31,481 bases of DNA. Origin: an uncultured bacterium. GTDB taxonomy: Bacteria; Cloacimonadota; Cloacimonadia; Cloacimonadales; Cloacimonadaceae. The stretch lies in assembly GCA_937960795.1 (NCBI GenBank), contig CALGPA010000109.1, positions 1 to 31,481 on the forward strand. The letters are read 5' to 3'. Position 1 is the stretch's first letter; each line of letters opens with the position of its first letter. The position numbers were made by a program, and so were the translations under genes. The notes under the pieces are model-generated. The model saw only the letters and a list, made by a program, of their open reading frames with translations. It searched no databases and had not been told where the DNA came from. This document shows positions 26,317 to 31,481 of the stretch, one piece after another.

Positions 26317-27981
26317 ATGATGCCAAGCAGGATCGCCAAACACACTATTCTGCAAGCTCATAGGATAGAGACTGTCAGAACCTTGGCATTTGAGATTGTC
26401 GGAGAGACCAAGCAAGATAGACAAGCGCAGATTCAGAGGATAGTAGATTACTTTGGAGACGTCGCCGACCATGGTCCCGCCGGCGACACTGTCGATACCA
26501 TCGCCGTCTTCTTTGAAGCTGCTTTGGATCATCTCATCTCAAAGAAGCAAAATCCCGATGCCCCTCTATATCGCTTCTTTTCCTTGATAAATCATTTGCC
26601 GGTCTTAAAGAGCTCTCCCATTTATGAAGAAACTCTCCAGATTCTCGCACCCCTTTTCCTCAATGACGCATCTTCCGTCAAAACATTTGATCGTCTGCAA
26701 TTGCTCTATCTGCACACAGAGATTGGCTTTTGGGAAGCAGCAAAGCGTGAACTTACAAAGCTTGAGGAGATCATCGGGCCGGATCAGCTGAGTTTCTATG
26801 CACTGTTCAAGCTCTGTAGGTTTCGTAGCGCGGACGCCCATGAGAGCCAGGCTTCAAGCCTCAGGGATTTCTTGGAGTATTGCCTTGAGATCAAGGATCT
26901 ATCCGGTCCCGAAGCCACTATCTTTTTAATGCTGTATTGGCTTTCAAACTGTCTCTGGTTCAAGGAGCATGATCTCTATAGGATCTTGCTTATGGATCTG
27001 TATCAAAGGATTCGCCAAGTAAATTGTCTAAACTGCGCTTTTGTGGGCGTGGAGCTCTTTTCGATGGATGACAAACAGATTTCTCCTCCGCTAAAGATCG
27101 GCTATTGTCAGGATCTCATCCGAGATCAAAACAAGATCCTAAATTCTATGCAGCTGAACTCGCTTTATTTTTATGCAGGCAACTATCTGAGCGGACTCAA
27201 AGAGCAATTTCGCGAGTCGATAAATAGCTACAAGTCTTCAAACTACTATCTTCACAAATGCTGGGAAAGGCTAATCGGGATCTCTACATATCTGAGATCC
27301 CATCACCGTCCCGCCGACTACAAACACGCTATGCTGCTTTTGGAACAGAAGTTTTTGGATCTTTCAAATCAGACCAGCCTCAGGACCAGCAGCTACGTCG
27401 AGAATCTTCAATCAAACTTCGAGAAGATTGATCAGCTCTACCGTGAAGTCGGAGAGCTCTCTCTGACGGATTCTCTAACGGGACAAAGAAACCGTCGATA
27501 CATGGATTACAATCTGCCTCAGCTGATCGCCCTGGCTTCTAGGCAAAACGTGCCGGTAAGCTTTATTATGATCGATGTAGATAATTTTAAGCACATCAAT
27601 GATCATTATGGGCATGCTGTGGGGGACACCGTCTTAACTGACCTGGCTGCTGTTCTAAGCGCGGAATTTCGTCAAAGCGATGTCATCATTCGCTATGGAG
27701 GCGATGAATTTTTTGCTGTGCTCTTTAATAGCGGCAGGGAGCACAGCACCGAGATCCTCGAAAAGCTGAGGCAAAAGATCGAGCAAAAGCCATTTTGCCA
27801 CAATGATCTAGAACTGAAGATCACCATTAGCATAGGCTTATACATCGAAAGCTTTGCCGGCAAAGCCGCAGTAGAACCGATGGATGATTACATCAAGCGA
27901 GCTGATATCGCATTGTATCAGGCTAAAGAAGCTGGCAGGAATCGCATCATGATCTATCATGCAAGTGAATTTCCTGCTTGA
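26317..27981 (+). CDS. GGDEF-domain diguanylate cyclase with a helical N-terminal region
   Basis: 554 residues, no membrane segment. Residues ~385-550 are a GGDEF domain. The active site GGDEF at 461-465 is intact and preceded by the product-inhibition I-site RQSD (Arg452-Asp455) exactly five residues upstream, so an active, feedback-regulated diguanylate cyclase making c-di-GMP is expected. DSLTGQRNRRYMD and DVDNFKHINDHYGH are typical of the fold. The N-terminal ~380 residues are predominantly helical and TPR-like in look, with a likely sensory or partner-binding role; I recognise no named domain. The start follows the FtsB-like stop by two bases, with only a weak ribosome site, suggesting translational coupling. 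Confidence 0.88.
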   Translation: MMPSRIAKHTILQAHRIETVRTLAFEIVGETKQDRQAQIQRIVDYFGDVADHGPAGDTVDTIAVFFEAALDHLISKKQNPDAPLYRFFSLINHLPVLKSSPIYEETLQILAPLFLNDASSVKTFDRLQLLYLHTEIGFWEAAKRELTKLEEIIGPDQLSFYALFKLCRFRSADAHESQASSLRDFLEYCLEIKDLSGPEATIFLMLYWLSNCLWFKEHDLYRILLMDLYQRIRQVNCLNCAFVGVELFSMDDKQISPPLKIGYCQDLIRDQNKILNSMQLNSLYFYAGNYLSGLKEQFRESINSYKSSNYYLHKCWERLIGISTYLRSHHRPADYKHAMLLLEQKFLDLSNQTSLRTSSYVENLQSNFEKIDQLYREVGELSLTDSLTGQRNRRYMDYNLPQLIALASRQNVPVSFIMIDVDNFKHINDHYGHAVGDTVLTDLAAVLSAEFRQSDVIIRYGGDEFFAVLFNSGREHSTEILEKLRQKIEQKPFCHNDLELKITISIGLYIESFAGKAAVEPMDDYIKRADIALYQAKEAGRNRIMIYHASEFPA

Positions 27982-28026
27982 CATATATTAGATATCCGAA
28001 ATTCTTATGTCTCAAAGGAGATTGCC

Positions 28027-29130
28027 ATGGCAAAAGTAGTAGTAAAGAACCTAAATAAGTATTATGACAACGGCTTTCATGCAGTCAAGGACGTGAATTT
28101 TGTCGCTGAAGACAAGGAATTTGTGGTCTTGGTAGGTCCCTCCGGATGTGGAAAGACCACCGTTTTGCGCCTCATTGCCGGCTTAGAAGAGATCTCCGGC
28201 GGAGAGATCTACATCGGTGATAATCTGGTGAACAACAAACAGCCCAAAGATCGCGATATAGCCATGGTCTTTCAAAACTACGCCCTCTATCCCCACATGA
28301 CGGTCTATGATAACATGGCCTTTGCCCTCAAGCTGCGTGGGGAAGATAAGGCTCAGATCAAGAAGAAAGTAGATGATGCCGCCGCTCTTTTGGGAATCGA
28401 AAGCATGATGACTCGCAAGCCCGGTCAGCTCTCAGGCGGGCAAAGACAGCGTGTGGCTCTCGGTCGTGCCATTGTCCGCAATCCCAAGGTCTTTCTCTTT
28501 GACGAACCTCTTTCAAATCTTGACGCAAAACTGCGTGTGGCGATGAGAGCGGAGATTGTAAAGCTACACCAAACACTTGAGAATACGATGATTTACGTGA
28601 CGCATGATCAGGTGGAAGCCATGACCATGGCAGATCGCATCGTGGTCATGAAAGACGGGATAATCCATCAGATCGATAGCCCACTGGATATCTACAACAA
28701 TCCCGCAAATGTCTTTGTAGCCGGCTTTATCGGCAGCCCCGCCATCAATATGGTGACAGGCAAGATTACTCGCAAGGATTCACATCTGCATTTTGACAGC
28801 TCAGATTATCTCCTGCAACTCACTCCTGAGCAGCAAGATAGGCTGGGCAGCTACGAGGGTAAGCAGATCATCATGGGCATTCGCCCGGAAGACATCTATG
28901 ATGCCAGACACGACAGCATGGCAGATTTCCCCCAAGGCTTCACTCCGGTTTGCGATCTAGTAGAGCCTCTTGGCAGCGAGTTTCACGTGGTGCTTAAGAC
29001 CAAAAACTATGAGTTTGTTGCCCGTTTCGATCCCAAGGAACTTCCCAAAATTGGCACAGAACTCCCGGTCACCGTAGACATGGAGAAAGCTCATTTCTTT
29101 GATCCCGATAGCGAAGAAAGCTTGAGATAG
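28027..29130 (+). CDS. ABC transporter ATPase, MsmK/UgpC/MalK type
   Basis: 367-residue cytoplasmic ATP-binding subunit for an importer of the carbohydrate-uptake (CUT1) kind. Walker A is GPSGCGKTT (37-45), the signature LSGGQRQRVALGRA, Walker B ends at Asp159-Glu160 in LFDEPLSNLDAKLR, and the H-loop is VTHDQVEAMTMADR. The C-terminal ~120 residues are the TOBE/OB regulatory domain of this family. AAGGAG at 28015-28020 supports the start, and a TTGACA lies at 27978-27983. No permease or binding-protein gene is in the window, so it is either a shared ATPase serving several transporters, as MsmK does, or its partners are encoded elsewhere. The family assignment is firm; the transported solute is not. 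Confidence 0.93.
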   Translation: MAKVVVKNLNKYYDNGFHAVKDVNFVAEDKEFVVLVGPSGCGKTTVLRLIAGLEEISGGEIYIGDNLVNNKQPKDRDIAMVFQNYALYPHMTVYDNMAFALKLRGEDKAQIKKKVDDAAALLGIESMMTRKPGQLSGGQRQRVALGRAIVRNPKVFLFDEPLSNLDAKLRVAMRAEIVKLHQTLENTMIYVTHDQVEAMTMADRIVVMKDGIIHQIDSPLDIYNNPANVFVAGFIGSPAINMVTGKITRKDSHLHFDSSDYLLQLTPEQQDRLGSYEGKQIIMGIRPEDIYDARHDSMADFPQGFTPVCDLVEPLGSEFHVVLKTKNYEFVARFDPKELPKIGTELPVTVDMEKAHFFDPDSEESLR

Positions 29131-29144
29131 ACCGAGAAAGATTT

Positions 29145-29894
29145 ATGACACGGGTGTTGATAATGCTGGCGCTGTTATTGGCACCCGTTATTGTATCAGG
29201 GCAATACAATTCTGCCACATCCAATGCTCTGAGTGGAATGAGCATGCTTTCTGATTCCGTGGCGGACTATGCATACAGCCCCATCTTGGGCGAGACGGGC
29301 ATCAGCAGCAGCTATCACCGTCCTTTCAATACTCCAGGGATCGATATCTTGGGGCTGCACAGCGCCATCTCCAAAGGAGACCTGATCATTGCCATGGGCA
29401 CCGGTTATCTGCATCATGAAGATTACTGTCAGCAAAATCCCTATCTGAATCTGAACTATGGCTTTGCCGCATTTCGCTTTGGTGTGAGCGGACATTTAGC
29501 CTATGATTCTATCAAAGATGAGGATGGCGAATATCACTTTAGTTACGATCTCGGTGTGGCATATTCTCTCAACGACTACCGCGCAGAGATCCTGCTGCTG
29601 CAAAAAGGACAGGATGATGAAAGGCTGACCCTCAGCTTGGGGGCAAAGCCGGAACCAAGGGTGAGCTTTGCCGCCGGCTATCAGATCCCTAAAACGGGAA
29701 AAAACGTCATCTCTATGGGGGTTCGGGCAGATCTCAGTGAACACCTCGGTATACTCAGCTCTTGGCAGAGCCTGCAAAATCGCTTTGGCCTTGGAATAGC
29801 TGTAAATCTCGCTCAGTGGACTATCAACTACGGTATCCGCAGCCATCCGGATCTGGACTATAGTCATGCCATCTCTTTGGACTACTCTTGGTAA
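29145..29894 (+). CDS. Predicted outer-membrane beta-barrel protein
   Basis: 249 residues. A signal peptide (about 1-19, ending VSG) is followed by short alternating strands rich in Tyr, Phe and Gly, for example GAKPEPRVSFAAGYQIPK. The last residues, ISLDYSW, end in an aromatic residue, a typical outer-membrane insertion signal. I recognise no family. It lies 14 bases after the ABC ATPase gene and its 3' end overlaps the next gene by 29 bases. Function unknown; it and its downstream neighbour probably act together at the cell surface. Confidence 0.72.
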   Translation: MTRVLIMLALLLAPVIVSGQYNSATSNALSGMSMLSDSVADYAYSPILGETGISSSYHRPFNTPGIDILGLHSAISKGDLIIAMGTGYLHHEDYCQQNPYLNLNYGFAAFRFGVSGHLAYDSIKDEDGEYHFSYDLGVAYSLNDYRAEILLLQKGQDDERLTLSLGAKPEPRVSFAAGYQIPKTGKNVISMGVRADLSEHLGILSSWQSLQNRFGLGIAVNLAQWTINYGIRSHPDLDYSHAISLDYSW

Positions 29895-31371
29895 GTGGTC
29901 GCTCTTAGGCATTGCGTGCATCTATGTCAGCTATCTGTCTGCAGAGTCACCACAGGCGGAGTTTGATGGCATTCTTGAGCTCAGCTACGAGGAACTTGCC
30001 GATGAGGAAATATCCGATCTATATCAGAGCTGGCAGAGCCGGGACGCTGCCATCAAGGCAGGCTACTACCATCGGGATGAGCCATACAGCAATCTCAATC
30101 TACAGCTGAAAACGCCCGAGATTACCCTGCGTGGCGCATATCAAACTGCAGATCAGGAGATCTCGAGTCTTCAGCTTGTGCTGTTTGAACGCCTCACGCT
30201 TGGAGACTTTCGAGTCGCTCTGGGCGAAGGGCTCATCTTCTCCCGAGCCGGCAAGCAGGGGATTCTGGACAGCCCGGCTCACCCCAAAAGCTACTCACCC
30301 AAAGGCGTCGCCCTATCAGTGGCTTTGGAAGATTGGCAAGCTCTGGGCGTGTATTCCCGAAACAAGCGAGCTGTGCGGCTGAATGCTGACAAGATCTCTT
30401 CTCTGCCAAAGACCAAACAGGACTGCTTGACAAGCAGCATGGAGAGCATCTCTAGTGTAGCTCTTTGGCGAAACTGGGGCTTTGGACACACAGGGGCGAT
30501 CTACTATCACCAGCGCTATGACAAGGGCTTTTACTCCGCGGATCAGGATTCTCTCATGCAAGCTGTGGGCGTCTTTGCACGGGCAGATTTGGGCATGCAT
30601 AGCCTGAGTATGGAAAGCGTCTGGCAAGCAACGGATCCCAGCATCAGGCTAGAGTGGATGATGCGATCGGGGAGGTTTGGGCAAAAGTGGCGCTTCACGA
30701 GTTTGGGCAACTATCAAAGACCTGCCTATGCCTCAAAAGCAGCGCTTTTAACCACACAAGATCACCGAGATGAGATCATGGCTGAGCTATCATATCGCTT
30801 CATCCCCGGCTTGGAGATGAAGCTGGCGTCTGTCCAAAACAAAAGACTTGGAGCTCTCAACGATGCTTCGGGATTGTCGCACAATAATATCAATATCAGA
30901 GCATGGGATGCTGACAGCAAATTCTCGCTGAGTCTCAAAATCATTGACCGCGAGATACTTACTGCTGTAGATAGCAGCTATGTGAAGAGCGTTCCGTTGC
31001 ACTATCGGGTCATTGTAAGCGGAGCACACAATATTTCAGAAAACTGGTGGCTGGATCTAGCAGCGAGATATCACTATCAGGAAAAGCAGGCGTCTTTGTC
31101 CTCAGGCTCCTTTTTTAGGCAGGGCATCGGCTATCAGATTCCCCGATTTGAAGCTTGGATGGGCTTTAGTATCCATAGCAGCACAAACTACCGTATGATA
31201 ATTTTGGACGACTCGGATCTGGGCTATGAAGCATTAGGGAAAAATTCACTGCGCTTGGAGATGAAGTCATCGCTCAAAAGAAAGAATGGGTGCATGACGC
31301 TGCGAGGTAGGCAGGATCTCAAAGGATCCCAAAGCACGACGTTCGATCTGAACCTCTCTTATACGCTCTAG
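29866..31371 (+). CDS. Predicted large outer-membrane barrel protein
   Basis: 501 residues. The N-terminus (WSLLGIACIYVSYLSAE, cut after about residue 26) fits a signal peptide; its coding start lies inside the end of the previous gene, with no clear ribosome site of its own, suggesting translational coupling. An early acidic helical part (YEELADEEISDLYQSW) is followed by long stretches of amphipathic strands and a final FDLNLSYTL. Composition and strand pattern fit a beta-barrel; no catalytic motif is visible. Helix-hairpin-helix barrels of FCB bacteria sometimes have a similar lead-in, but I see no such domain here. Function unknown. Confidence 0.68.
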   Translation: MPSLWTTLGKWSLLGIACIYVSYLSAESPQAEFDGILELSYEELADEEISDLYQSWQSRDAAIKAGYYHRDEPYSNLNLQLKTPEITLRGAYQTADQEISSLQLVLFERLTLGDFRVALGEGLIFSRAGKQGILDSPAHPKSYSPKGVALSVALEDWQALGVYSRNKRAVRLNADKISSLPKTKQDCLTSSMESISSVALWRNWGFGHTGAIYYHQRYDKGFYSADQDSLMQAVGVFARADLGMHSLSMESVWQATDPSIRLEWMMRSGRFGQKWRFTSLGNYQRPAYASKAALLTTQDHRDEIMAELSYRFIPGLEMKLASVQNKRLGALNDASGLSHNNINIRAWDADSKFSLSLKIIDREILTAVDSSYVKSVPLHYRVIVSGAHNISENWWLDLAARYHYQEKQASLSSGSFFRQGIGYQIPRFEAWMGFSIHSSTNYRMIILDDSDLGYEALGKNSLRLEMKSSLKRKNGCMTLRGRQDLKGSQSTTFDLNLSYTL

Positions 31372-31425
31372 ATATTCAAACTGAAATTGAAGAGCAAATC
31401 AGTTAGCCTGCAGTAAATGCTATGG

Positions 31426-31446
31426 ATTCCGGGTCAAGCCCGGAAT
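31426..31446. repeat. Palindromic repeat at the window end
   Basis: ATTCCGGG (31426-31433) and CCCGGAAT (31439-31446) flank TCAAG. This ATTCC...GGAAT dyad resembles short intergenic palindromes known in many bacteria, such as the Neisseria dRS3 type. No T-run follows, so it is not a standard terminator. Confidence 0.55.
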
Positions 31447-31481
31447 GACAGATCTTGGGTAGCTTGTCAGGAGATGATGAC

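Noticed and set aside
31426..31446. Terminator for the last barrel gene
   Set aside because: The hairpin is followed by GACAGAT, not a T-run, so it is better described as a palindromic repeat.

Overview
The window is gene-dense, bacterial and read entirely from the + strand. It most resembles a member of Candidatus Cloacimonadota or a close relative in the Fibrobacteres-Chlorobi-Bacteroidetes (FCB) superphylum. The evidence is a giant secreted C25 (gingipain-like) protein ending in a YPNPFNP-type C-terminal sorting domain, several signal-peptide beta-barrel outer-membrane proteins (so a diderm), and an anaerobic style of metabolism. The phylum is inferred from gene content, not proven.

Layout. 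86-3367: tyrosyl-tRNA synthetase, an M50 membrane protease and type I glutamine synthetase, tightly spaced. 3427-8886: a 1819-residue secreted multidomain C25-family protein, closed by a strong terminator. 9237-10448: an iron-type alcohol dehydrogenase with its own candidate promoter/operator and terminator. 10945-22079: a compact ten-gene operon for purine or uric-acid catabolism. 22437-27981: purA, an outer-membrane protein, a DUF362/ferredoxin protein, an FtsB-like protein and a GGDEF protein. 28027-31371: an ABC ATPase of the MsmK/UgpC type and two outer-membrane barrel proteins.

The main system is the ten-gene operon. It contains homologues of E. coli ssnA, ygeY, hyuA, xdhA, xdhC, ygeW and mocA (ygfJ), the kind of gene set linked to anaerobic purine/uric-acid breakdown and selenium-linked molybdenum hydroxylases. 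The version here is unusual. It has no ygeX, ygfK or FAD subunit of the hydroxylase. It carries two other fold-type-II PLP enzymes (one threonine-synthase-like, one cysteine-synthase/TrpB-like). Its HyuA-like hydrolase is reduced to the catalytic barrel. The last gene, a nitroreductase, is split by a one-base frameshift. Proposed logic (inference): XdhA/XdhC hydroxylate or oxidise the purine with a cofactor matured by MocA; SsnA, the HyuA-like enzyme and YgeY hydrolyse ring and ureido/amide bonds; YgeW could phosphorolyse a carbamoyl group for energy; the PLP enzymes deaminate the amino-acid end product.

A 99-bp repeat, about 82% identical between copies, lies on each side of this operon (10590-10688 and 22122-22220), each copy about 0.2-0.26 kb upstream of a purine-related gene (ssnA-like and purA). 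It may mark the module's boundaries, be a dispersed repeat, or be regulatory. Other oddities are a PurA whose P-loop reads GDEAKAK instead of GDEGKGK and a C25 protein whose catalytic histidine position appears to be arginine. No tRNA, rRNA, CRISPR array, transposase or phage gene was seen.
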